Source: Gaetbulibacter_B jejuensis (GTDB lineage: Bacteria; Bacteroidota; Bacteroidia; Flavobacteriales; Flavobacteriaceae). From it: DNA of 64,000 bases. Shown here one piece after another: positions 8,561 to 15,284 of this stretch; within the stretch, counting starts at the first letter, position 1; each line of letters starts with the position of its first letter. The position numbers and the translations under genes are program-made. The notes under the pieces were generated by a model. The model saw only the letters and a list, made by a program, of their open reading frames with translations, had not been told where the DNA came from and ran no database searches. Where the stretch lies: NCBI RefSeq assembly GCF_039524015.1, contig NZ_BAAAGF010000001.1:186001-250000 (forward strand). Reading direction: 5' to 3'.

Positions 8561-10924
8561 ATGAAACACGTTTTCTCTGCCCTAATTATTCTATTTGTTT
8601 CTTCCTTTTCTACAGCACAAACCAACAACAATTCTCCTCTTACTATTGACCAAATTATGCAAGGCGAAGACTTTGTAGGTTATTTACCAACAAATATTAG
8701 TTGGTCAGACGATAGCAAAGACATTTATTTCAGTTGGAATCCTAATAACGACACCATTCGTTCTAACTTTAAAGTAAATATCAACACGCAAAAAATAGAA
8801 GCACTTTCTTTTGAAGACGAAAAACAACGCAGTAATGCTGGAGCGCTCTCAAAAGACGGTAAATGGAGCGTTTACGAAAAAGGAGGAGACCTCTTTTTAC
8901 TTAATACGTCTAACTTTAGTAAACGACAAATTACCAATACTATAAACAGAGAGTCTAACCCAATGTTTTCGGGAGACCAAAAACACATTGTTTACCAACA
9001 AGACAATAACCTTTTTCAATGGACAATTGCAGATGGAAGCATTACCCAACTTACTAATTTTAAAAGCGGAAACGAGCGTCCTGAAAGTAAACGCAACGCG
9101 CAAGACCAATGGCTTTACGATGACCAATTGGCACATTTTGACATTCTGCAAAAACGTAAAAACGAAAGTGATGCCAGCAGTTACCGTAGAGAACAAAGAC
9201 AGTTTAACCGTCCTGAAGCAGTTTATATAGGAGATAAAAGCCTTTTTGATATTGACCTTTCTCCAAATTTAGATTACGCTATTTATAGACTTTACAGTCC
9301 TGCAAACGATAAAAACACTATAGTACCAGATTATGTTACTGATAGTGGTTACACTACAGATCTTAACGCTCGTGCAAAAGTTGGTGGACCTCAATACACT
9401 ACCGAAGCTTGGGTTTTAAACTTAAAAACTGGAGAAACACACCAACTAAAAACCGAAACCATTGAAGGTATTAAAAACAAACCTGCATTTTTAAAAGACT
9501 ATGCCAAAACTACTGAAGATTACAATCCTGAATACGAAAACCCAAGACCTGTTTATGTAGATTCTCCTGTGTTTTCGCAAGATGGAAAAGCTGTGGTAAA
9601 CATTACTTCGCAAGATTATAAAGACCGTTGGATTATGCTTGTAGACCTTAGCAACGGAAACTTAAAACTTATCGATCATCAACATGACGATGCTTGGATT
9701 GGTGGACCAGAAATAGGTTGGTTTGCCAATGGTGTTGTTGAGTGGATTGACAATACTACTATTTGGTTTAAATCAGAAAAAACAGGATATGCACACTTGT
9801 ACACTGCCAATGTAAATTCAGGAAAAATAAAAGCACTTACCGAAGGTAATTTTGAAATTCAGCAAGTAACACTTTCTAAAGACAAAAAAACCTTTTACAT
9901 CATTAGTAATAAAGAAAGTGCGCATCAAAATCATTTTTATCACCTACCAGTAAAAGGTGGAAAAATGGTACAAATCACATCTCAAAAAGGTGGTCATGAA
10001 GTTTCTGTTTCACCAGACGAAAGTAAGCTGGCTGTAAGATATTCGTACACCAATAAACCTTGGGAATTGTATGTTATGGATAACAAAGCTGGTGCAAAAA
10101 TGACACAACTTACTGAGTCTACAACCGATGCTTTTAAATCCTACAACTGGACTGAAGCCGAAATTATAAACTTTACCGCTAGAGATGGCGCACAAGTACC
10201 AGCAACACTTTACAAGCCTAGTCCTGACAAAAACAATGGTGCAGCAGTAATTTTTGTTCATGGTGCAGGATACTTACAAAACGTTCATAATTGGTGGTCG
10301 TCTTATTATAGAGAATACATGTTCCATAATATTTTAACCGATAATGGATACACTGTTTTAGCTATAGATTTTAGAGCAAGTAAAGGTTATGGTAGAGATT
10401 GGAGAACAGCTATTTACCGTCACATGGGAGGAAAAGACCTTAACGACCAAATTGATGGTGCAAAATACCTGGTTGAAGAACATGGTGTTTCACCAGATAA
10501 ACTAGGAATTTATGGTGGTTCTTATGGTGGTTTTATAACGCTTATGGCTATGTTTAAGTATCCTGATACTTTTAAAAGTGGTGCAGCTTTACGCTCAGTG
10601 ACCGATTGGGCACATTACAACCATGGCTATACCGCAAATATTTTAAACACACCTGTTGAAGACCCAAAAGCCTACCAACAAAGTTCACCAATTTATTTTG
10701 CCGATGGTTTAAAAGGCAACTTATTGATGCTACATGGTATGATAGATACTAACGTACATTTTCAGGATGTGGTAAGACTATCACAACGTTTAATTGAACT
10801 GAAAAAAGAAAACTGGGAATTAGCTGTATTTCCTCTAGAAGGTCATGGCTTTGTAGAAAGCTCTAGCTGGAGTGATGAGTATCGACGCATTTTTAAATTG
10901 TTTCAAGAAACGTTGAGGGAGTAA
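8561..10924 (+). CDS. S9 family prolyl oligopeptidase, DPP-IV-like
   Basis: Exported serine peptidase of 787 residues; family members release dipeptides or cleave after proline in the periplasm. The signal peptide ends near STAQ (residue 20). Residues 30-510 form the beta-propeller (repeated YFSW/ISPD-type blades). The C-terminal alpha/beta-hydrolase domain carries the nucleophile in GGSYGG (Ser about 654), the Asp in GMIDTNVH (about 729) and the His in EGHGF (about 761). All three catalytic residues are present. It lies directly before the cassette array and shows host-like codon use. Confidence 0.92.
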   Translation: MKHVFSALIILFVSSFSTAQTNNNSPLTIDQIMQGEDFVGYLPTNISWSDDSKDIYFSWNPNNDTIRSNFKVNINTQKIEALSFEDEKQRSNAGALSKDGKWSVYEKGGDLFLLNTSNFSKRQITNTINRESNPMFSGDQKHIVYQQDNNLFQWTIADGSITQLTNFKSGNERPESKRNAQDQWLYDDQLAHFDILQKRKNESDASSYRREQRQFNRPEAVYIGDKSLFDIDLSPNLDYAIYRLYSPANDKNTIVPDYVTDSGYTTDLNARAKVGGPQYTTEAWVLNLKTGETHQLKTETIEGIKNKPAFLKDYAKTTEDYNPEYENPRPVYVDSPVFSQDGKAVVNITSQDYKDRWIMLVDLSNGNLKLIDHQHDDAWIGGPEIGWFANGVVEWIDNTTIWFKSEKTGYAHLYTANVNSGKIKALTEGNFEIQQVTLSKDKKTFYIISNKESAHQNHFYHLPVKGGKMVQITSQKGGHEVSVSPDESKLAVRYSYTNKPWELYVMDNKAGAKMTQLTESTTDAFKSYNWTEAEIINFTARDGAQVPATLYKPSPDKNNGAAVIFVHGAGYLQNVHNWWSSYYREYMFHNILTDNGYTVLAIDFRASKGYGRDWRTAIYRHMGGKDLNDQIDGAKYLVEEHGVSPDKLGIYGGSYGGFITLMAMFKYPDTFKSGAALRSVTDWAHYNHGYTANILNTPVEDPKAYQQSSPIYFADGLKGNLLMLHGMIDTNVHFQDVVRLSQRLIELKKENWELAVFPLEGHGFVESSSWSDEYRRIFKLFQETLRE

Positions 10925-10933
10925 ACGGTTTGA

Positions 10934-11056
10934 TTTTTTGAGGAACTATATTCAATAAGTTTAGAGGAAATAATTACAACTTTTAAACGTGACCTCAATA
11001 TTGATATAGAAATTAATCTTTGGCTGAATAAAAGATTTGCTATCTTAGACATATAG
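10934..11056 (+). pseudogene. Possible C-terminal gene remnant at the left edge of the cassette array
   Basis: A 40-codon open frame without a usable start codon, ending TAG at 11054-11056. It reads like protein (for example EEIITTFKRDLNIDIEINLW). It lies between the peptidase stop and the first cassette boundary and may be the tail of a deleted cassette gene. The family is not recognised, and chance is possible at this length. Confidence 0.25.
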
Positions 11057-11098
11057 TATGAATATACGTAATACGTATATCCAATTGTTGCCATACAT
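11036..11098 (+). repeat. Element 0: leading boundary of the cassette array (degenerate)
   Basis: TTTGCTATCTT (11036-11046) matches the core of elements 2 and 3. A 9-bp palindrome ATATACGTA-A-TACGTATAT follows (11062-11080), then the cassette-1 arm GTTGCCATACAT (11087-11098). The left half of the element seen at other junctions is missing. Confidence 0.5.
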
Positions 11099-11512
11099 TT
11101 GAGAAAAACAGTTCTAATATTGATTTTTGGTCTTCTGACCAACTTTGTGGTTTCACAGGAAATCCACTCTGAATATGTATATAAAAAAGAAAAAACTAAA
11201 TCGAAAATTGGAAGCGGAATTAAATGGAATTATGTGGACTCTGACAGTTTAGTACTTTACAAAAACAGAACTTTTCATCGGACAAAATTCTATCACTATC
11301 ACGAAATAATATACTCGGAATTAAAAGGAGAATGGAAAATTGAAAACGACACTCTAATTCTGAATTTAAAACTAGAAAAAGAAAGTAAATCGGACAAAAA
11401 ATGGACTGAAATTAATTCGACCATAAGTTACCGAATAAAAAGGCGGAAATTGAAACCAATAGACGGATTTGAATTCTATGCGATACGGAATTTAAAACGT
11501 GTGAAAAAATAA
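11099..11512 (+). CDS. Cassette 1: small secreted hypothetical protein
   Basis: A 137-residue exported protein starting at TTG. TTG is chosen because the codons right after it give the Arg-Lys n-region of a clean signal peptide (MRKTVLILIFGLLTNFVVSQ), and no later start preserves it. The mature part is basic and beta-rich, with a pattern like a lipocalin/copper-resistance style small barrel (LKGEWKIENDTLILNLKL). That is only a resemblance. Use of CGG and TCG codons differs from the host-like neighbours and suggests transfer. The TTG lies 12 nt after the boundary GTT. Function unknown. Confidence 0.7.
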   Translation: MRKTVLILIFGLLTNFVVSQEIHSEYVYKKEKTKSKIGSGIKWNYVDSDSLVLYKNRTFHRTKFYHYHEIIYSELKGEWKIENDTLILNLKLEKESKSDKKWTEINSTISYRIKRRKLKPIDGFEFYAIRNLKRVKK

Positions 11513-11515
11513 AAA

Positions 11516-11657
11516 ACGTATGGCAACACCGTGTATAATTAATTGGCTTGTTCAAGCCTACTTACGAAAATCCTCGCGGATTTTCTATTCGGTTTTTATT
11601 TGCTAAATTAGGTACTTAAACACGCCACTAATCATACACAAAACCGTTGCCAGTAAT
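11516..11657 (+). repeat. Element 1: attC-like element between cassettes 1 and 2 (142 bp)
   Basis: It begins with the cassette-1 right arm ACGTATGGCAAC and ends with the cassette-2 left arm GTTGCCAGTAAT. Inside, GTGTATAATTAATTGGC (11531 on) can pair with GCCACTAATCATACAC (ending 11639). A central hairpin GAAAATCC-TCGC-GGATTTTC lies at 11566-11585. Unpaired spacers between the outer and inner arms resemble attC spacers. Confidence 0.65.
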
Positions 11658-11963
11658 TTGAGAGACGAAATGCAAACATTCAGAATTAAGGGAAAAAAAC
11701 TAAAAAATTGGAAAACATTCCACTCTGAATTTAAGAAAGAAATGAACTTCCCAGATTATTACGGGGAAAATATGAATGCTTGGATTGACTGTGTTGACGA
11801 ACTGACTGACAAACCTACTCTACTGGAAATCGAAAACGGAAAATACTTAAAAGAAAATGCGCCTGAATTATTAAACGCAATTTTAGAATGTGGAGCTTTC
11901 GTCAATTACAGAAAAATTGAAGTCGGAGAAAAACCAAATTTGATAATCGCAGCTGATTGTTAA
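11658..11963 (+). CDS. Cassette 2, first gene: barstar-family protein
   Basis: A 101-residue protein of the barstar (barnase-inhibitor-like) family. Barstars bind and block secreted or intracellular RNases and act as immunity or antitoxin partners. The hallmark FPDYYGENMNAWIDCVDEL (residues 31-49) and the acidic helix region are clear. The TTG start at the cassette boundary gives MRDEMQ. An ATG at 11670 is an alternative that removes four residues. No barnase-like gene lies next to it. The following gene carries a HEPN-type RNase motif and overlaps the stop codon. Confidence 0.85.
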   Translation: MRDEMQTFRIKGKKLKNWKTFHSEFKKEMNFPDYYGENMNAWIDCVDELTDKPTLLEIENGKYLKENAPELLNAILECGAFVNYRKIEVGEKPNLIIAADC

Positions 11964-12454
11964 ATGACAGAAAACTGACTTATAAAAAGAAACGAAAATT
12001 GATAGAAAAAGAAAAACCGTTAGAAAAAAACAATGAAGAGTTAAGAGGTTGGATAATTGAAAAAACAAATGAAATAGAATTAAAAATAAATCTTTTAATT
12101 ACAAATTATTTTTCACCGAAAGAAAGGTCTGAATTCATTCAAATAATGATGAATAGTTCAGTTATTAATATGGGAGGAAAATATAAAATTCTAAAAAATA
12201 TTCGTTCCTTCAATGATTCAATTATAGGAGATTTACAAAAACTAAATGCTATTAGAAACTATTTTGCACACGTTTCAATACAAAAGCCAATGTCTTTAAC
12301 AGTTAGTCAAAATAATATCTCGAAAAAATATGACTTTCCAAGTCGAGTCAGGTATATGAATTCAAGTGGATTAATGAAAGAAAGGTCAATTGAAGATTTA
12401 GTAGCTGAATATTGTAAATTACACGATAAAATAACTGAATATTTGAATCAATAA
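11957..12454 (+). CDS. Cassette 2, second gene: HEPN-like helical protein
   Basis: A 165-residue, mostly helical, cytoplasmic protein. LNAIRNYFAH (about residues 92-101) carries R-N-x3-H, that is Rx4H, the signature of HEPN-domain RNases and of MltR-like proteins. No transmembrane helix or signal is present. The TTG at 11957 overlaps the barstar stop by 7 nt. A second in-frame TTG at 11999 would drop the very basic first 14 residues. The overlap and shared cassette suggest co-translation with barstar, and a toxin/immunity pairing is an inference. The Arg and His are intact, so it could be active. Confidence 0.6.
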   Translation: MLNDRKLTYKKKRKLIEKEKPLEKNNEELRGWIIEKTNEIELKINLLITNYFSPKERSEFIQIMMNSSVINMGGKYKILKNIRSFNDSIIGDLQKLNAIRNYFAHVSIQKPMSLTVSQNNISKKYDFPSRVRYMNSSGLMKERSIEDLVAEYCKLHDKITEYLNQ

Positions 12455-12456
12455 AA

Positions 12457-12596
12457 ACTACTGCCAACAACGTGTATAGCTCATTGCGGCTGAATTCCTA
12501 ATCGGAATTCATTGCAATTTTGCTATCTTTGGTTTACGGCGGAAAATCATTGCTGATTTTCCGCAACGAGCCATACACAAACACGTTGTAGCACAT
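12457..12596 (+). repeat. Element 2: attC-like element between cassettes 2 and 3 (140 bp)
   Basis: It runs from the right arm ACTACTGCCAAC to the left arm GTTGTAGCACAT. GTGTATAGCTC (12472 on) pairs with GAGCCATACAC (ending 12578). Inner hairpins are GAATTCC-TAATC-GGAATTC (12492-12510) and GCGGAAAATCA-TTGC-TGATTTTCCGC (12539-12564). About 80 bp of the left part is almost identical to element 3. Confidence 0.7.
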
Positions 12597-13133
12597 TTGA
12601 AAAAAATCTGGAACATATTATTAATTCTCGTCGGAATTGCAAGTTTAGCACTAATTGCAATAACCATTTTCATTGCAACTTCAATGGGAAAAAGGGCGAA
12701 TACGGATTTAAATAAAGATGACGGAATTAAAATCGTAAATCGGATTTTATATGTTTACGAATTTGATTCCTTGAAAACTAAAACGGATTACGAATTGAAA
12801 ATATTGGAAAGAGATAGTGTTAGAATTTTTAAGTATAAAAATCTTAAAGATTCGACCAGAAATATAGCTTTCCGATTTAATAAACTAAATTCAAATCTAT
12901 ATTTTGGACCTGACAAATTCAACGTGGTGGAATCTGACAATTATCGGACTGAATTTAATTTTGACAAATACGAACTGACAGAACCGATTATGGATGGAGT
13001 CGGACCGATTTTGTTTAATAAAACTTACGGAGTTTTAGCTTGGGACAATAATTGGGGAAATCAATTTTATTTCGTGAATGAAGTTAATATTGACAAAATT
13101 GATTTACCTATTTTTAAGTATAATATGGAATAA
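12597..13133 (+). CDS. Cassette 3: membrane-anchored hypothetical protein
   Basis: A 178-residue protein starting at TTG. The choice is supported by the Lys-Lys n-region directly after it (MKKIWNILLILVGI) and by the lack of any later start before the single transmembrane helix (residues 5-28). The rest is a soluble, beta-rich domain with no recognised family (for example NRILYVYEFDSLKTKTDYE). Codon use (CGG, GGA, TCG) departs from the host style. Both cassette arms are present and complementary. Function unknown. Confidence 0.65.
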   Translation: MKKIWNILLILVGIASLALIAITIFIATSMGKRANTDLNKDDGIKIVNRILYVYEFDSLKTKTDYELKILERDSVRIFKYKNLKDSTRNIAFRFNKLNSNLYFGPDKFNVVESDNYRTEFNFDKYELTEPIMDGVGPILFNKTYGVLAWDNNWGNQFYFVNEVNIDKIDLPIFKYNME

Positions 13134-13137
13134 AAAA

Positions 13138-13277
13138 ACGTGCTACAACAACGTGTATAGCTCATTGCGGCTGAATTCCTAATCGGAATTCATTGCAATT
13201 TGCTATCTTCGGTTTACGGCGGAAAATCCTCGCGGATTTTCACGCAACGAAACCATAGCCAAACCGTTGGCAAACAT
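13138..13277 (+). repeat. Element 3: attC-like element between cassettes 3 and 4 (140 bp)
   Basis: It runs from the right arm ACGTGCTACAAC to the left arm GTTGGCAAACAT. The left part matches element 2 over about 80 bp, with one missing T and one substitution. The central hairpin GAAAATCC-TCGC-GGATTTTC is as in element 1. The inner right arm (CCATAGCC) is degenerate. Confidence 0.7.
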
Positions 13278-13856
13278 TTGAGAATGACGAAAAACACAGA
13301 AAATCATAGCGGAATTTTATCAATCGAAATGTTTGACAATTTAGCAAATCGAAGTCCTAGTTTTCATAGAATTTCAGCAATGCTATTAGACCATTTTTTA
13401 ATGTGTATTTTGATAATTCCGATTGCGATTGTATTTGCTATAGCATCTGAAAAACTCGGATTTAAATTGATAGACGGAATGAGTTTCTATGTTTGGGTCT
13501 TGATAATCTTTGTATACTACAATAAAGACTTTTTCAATGCTAAAAGTCCTGCGAAAAGAATAATGGGCTATCAAGTCATCGACAGAAAAACGGAAAAACC
13601 TGCGACTGAATTACAATGTTTCGTGCGGAATTTTACAATATGCGTTGCTTGGCCAATAGAAGTTATAGTTGGATTTTTTAACCCGGAAAGAAGAATCGGA
13701 GACTTTTTAGCGAACACCAAAGTTGTTTCATCTGAAAAAGAAAAATTAAAAACAATTTGGACTGACTTAAAACGAACAAAACTGAAAATGAATTATTTCG
13801 GGATTATAATAATCGGAATCGTATATTTTTACGGATTAAGTTATATAATTCCTTAA
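13278..13856 (+). CDS. Cassette 4: RDD family membrane protein
   Basis: About 192 residues with three or four transmembrane helices. RDD features are visible: FHRISAMLLDHFL (Arg and Asp of the first helix), KSPAKRIMGYQVIDR in the loop, then FVRNF (Arg of the second motif). RDD proteins are membrane proteins of varied, mostly unproven transport roles. The start is taken at TTG 13278, the boundary codon shared by the other cassettes (TTG-AGA-ATG). ATG 13284 is equally possible. The open frame upstream to 13200 lies inside element 3 and is not coding. The C-terminal tail has a further hydrophobic helix. Confidence 0.8.
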   Translation: MRMTKNTENHSGILSIEMFDNLANRSPSFHRISAMLLDHFLMCILIIPIAIVFAIASEKLGFKLIDGMSFYVWVLIIFVYYNKDFFNAKSPAKRIMGYQVIDRKTEKPATELQCFVRNFTICVAWPIEVIVGFFNPERRIGDFLANTKVVSSEKEKLKTIWTDLKRTKLKMNYFGIIIIGIVYFYGLSYIIP

Positions 13857-13865
13857 AAAATAAAA

Positions 13866-13907
13866 ACGTTTGTCAACAACGTGTAAGCACAATATAAAAC
13901 CACGGAT
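13866..13907 (+). repeat. Element 4: truncated junction between cassettes 4 and 5
   Basis: The right arm of cassette 4 (ACGTTTGTCAAC) and AACGTGTA are present. The rest of the element and the expected left arm of cassette 5 (something like GTTGCCCACAGT) are missing. About 40 bp remain before the ATG at 13908. Confidence 0.55.
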
Positions 13908-14591
13908 ATGAATAAAATTTTTACTCTGATTTTTAGCCTAATTACAGCTTTTGGATTTTCACAGACAAAAGAAATTCAAATTGAATTTATAGGAAATTGC
14001 GGACTTCATATGACAGATGGTATCACAAATTTCTATATTGATTTTCCATACAAATCTGGAGCTCACGGATATATGGAATTTAAAGAATCGGAATTAGATA
14101 GTATTAAAGAAAACTCAATTTTCATTTTTACACATAAACACTCTGACCATTACTCTAAAAAGAATCTAAAGAAAGTGATGAAAGAAAAAGGTGGACAGAC
14201 TTATGGTGTTTCAAACATTTCAGAATTAGAAAAATTAAACGAAACTTTGGATAATTTTGAGATTGAGGCATTTAAGACTGAACATAAGGTTTTTGGAATT
14301 AATTTCAGACACTATTCATTTCTGATAACGTGGCACGGAAAACGGATGTATTTATCTGGCGACACAACAGAACCTCAAACAATTGGAAAAATTAAAAATA
14401 TTGATTGGGCATTCGTCCCATATTGGATTTTAAAAAATGCTAAAGAACAGAAGATAGACATTGATGCAGATATGTATTATGTTTACCATCTGTATCCCGA
14501 ACAAATACCAAGCGCTAAAGAGAATTGGGATAAGGTAGATAATATTCATCCATTGACAGAACAAGGCGAAATTCTAAAATTGGAATACTAA
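13908..14591 (+). CDS. Cassette 5: secreted metallo-beta-lactamase-fold hydrolase
   Basis: A 227-residue exported protein: signal peptide MNKIFTLIFSLITAFGFSQ, then a UlaG/RomA-like metallo-beta-lactamase fold. The metal motif THKHSDH gives His76, His78, Asp80 and His81. His126 (TEHKVF) and the SGDTTEP loop (Asp about 150) supply further ligands. Family members hydrolyse lactones, phosphodiesters and similar bonds; the substrate here is unknown. It starts with ATG, unlike the other cassettes, because its left boundary is lost. It is the only cassette protein with a clear enzymatic motif. Confidence 0.82.
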   Translation: MNKIFTLIFSLITAFGFSQTKEIQIEFIGNCGLHMTDGITNFYIDFPYKSGAHGYMEFKESELDSIKENSIFIFTHKHSDHYSKKNLKKVMKEKGGQTYGVSNISELEKLNETLDNFEIEAFKTEHKVFGINFRHYSFLITWHGKRMYLSGDTTEPQTIGKIKNIDWAFVPYWILKNAKEQKIDIDADMYYVYHLYPEQIPSAKENWDKVDNIHPLTEQGEILKLEY

Positions 14592-14596
14592 AAAAT

Positions 14597-14674
14597 ACTG
14601 TGGGCAACAACGTGTACAGCTCATTGCTGCGGATTTTCACGCAACGAAACTAAACACAAATCGTTATAAGTAAT
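14597..14674 (+). repeat. Element 5: short attC-like element between cassettes 5 and 6 (78 bp)
   Basis: It runs from the right arm ACTGTGGGCAAC, followed by AACGTGTACAGC, to the left arm GTTATAAGTAAT. The part matches elements 2 and 3 at both ends (GTGTACAGCTCATTGC and CGGATTTTCACGCAACGAAAC) but lacks the middle. Confidence 0.65.
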
Positions 14675-15190
14675 TTGAGAAAATTCACTTTTATACTAAT
14701 TATTCTACCTTTATTAGTTACATCGCAAACTAAGAAGGATTCCATCTTGGAATTAATTAGAGTCAAAAGTCAAGAATCTCGGATTGTAATAAGAAAAGAG
14801 AATGATACAACGCGAAAACTTGTTTATCAGTTCTGCGAATCTTGGTCTGAAAATATCTCTTTCTTGAAATCAAATTTAAAATCAGAGGAAATTCTCAAAC
14901 TTAAATTAGATAAGAATACGACAATTAAGTTAATTGGATTAATCAGCGAATTGGAAAACGATAATACGAAGAAAAAAGCTTTCGAAATTTTAAATGGATT
15001 AATCAATTCGGAAATTGAACATCTGAGTTATTCTTGTTCTTACGACGTAATATCATCAATGTCAATTTCAAATTACTTTTTCATACTTATTACTCAGGAA
15101 AATCAAATATTTACACCTAGTTTCAAACTTAATGAGAAGGAAAGAAGAGAGTTTAAAAATAAAATATTAATTGCTGAGCATAGCAACTAG
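14675..15190 (+). CDS. Cassette 6: secreted hypothetical protein
   Basis: A 171-residue exported protein. The TTG start at the cassette boundary gives MRKFTFILIILPLLVTSQ, a full signal peptide; no later start would retain it. The mature domain is helical and highly charged, with two lone cysteines in CESW and in YSCSYD. I recognise no family. Its trailing arm is degenerate, and it is the last cassette before pheS. Confidence 0.65.
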   Translation: MRKFTFILIILPLLVTSQTKKDSILELIRVKSQESRIVIRKENDTTRKLVYQFCESWSENISFLKSNLKSEEILKLKLDKNTTIKLIGLISELENDNTKKKAFEILNGLINSEIEHLSYSCSYDVISSMSISNYFFILITQENQIFTPSFKLNEKERREFKNKILIAEHSN

Positions 15191-15203
15191 AAATTCACAA
15201 ACA

Positions 15204-15280
15204 ACTTCAACAACGTATATAATTCATTACTTCCGATTTCTTCATAGGAAATCCATCAGATTTTACGCAACCAATCCCTA
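15204..15280 (+). repeat. Element 6: decayed trailing element of the array
   Basis: ACTTCAAC-AACGTATATAATTCATTAC resembles the element start. GGAAATCCATCAGATTTTACGCAACC resembles the centre of the other elements. No GTT arm follows, so the array ends here, just before the convergent pheS stop. Confidence 0.5.
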
Positions 15281-15284
15281 AATT

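Larger units (their letters stand above)
11036..15280 (+). mobile_element. Integron-like array of six gene cassettes without an integrase
   Basis: Six cassettes, all read rightward, are separated by 80-142 bp elements. Left and right arms match within a cassette and differ between cassettes. Cassette 1: GTTGCCATACAT (11087) and ACGTATGGCAAC (11516). Cassette 2: GTTGCCAGTAAT (11646) and ACTACTGCCAAC (12457). Cassette 3: GTTGTAGCACAT (12585) and ACGTGCTACAAC (13138). Cassette 4: GTTGGCAAACAT (13266) and ACGTTTGTCAAC (13866). Cassette 5: left arm lost, right arm ACTGTGGGCAAC (14597). Cassette 6: GTTATAAGTAAT (14663) and a degenerate ACTTCAAC (15204). After each right arm comes a near-constant AACGTGTATA. 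Before each left arm comes an ATACACAAA-like stretch. This is the integron cassette topology. No tyrosine recombinase is visible, so it would be a CALIN-type cluster or an unrelated system. Confidence 0.6.

Noticed and set aside
11566..11585. GAAAATCC-TCGC-GGATTTTC as a transcription terminator
   Set aside because: It has no T-run after it and recurs in another element (13224-13241), so it is better seen as part of the element's secondary structure.
13200..13283. N-terminal extension of the RDD gene to 13200
   Set aside because: The extra codons lie inside element 3, whose sequence is repeated between other cassettes and does not encode a conserved protein. The boundary TTG or the ATG at 13284 fits better.
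11036..15280. CRISPR array explanation for the repeats
   Set aside because: The units are 80-142 bp with unequal spacing and gene-sized spacers, and each is an imperfect palindrome; there are no cas genes.
11036..15280. Insertion sequence or transposon explanation for the cassettes
   Set aside because: No transposase, no target-site duplications, and the end sequences vary between cassettes in a covarying way rather than being constant terminal repeats.
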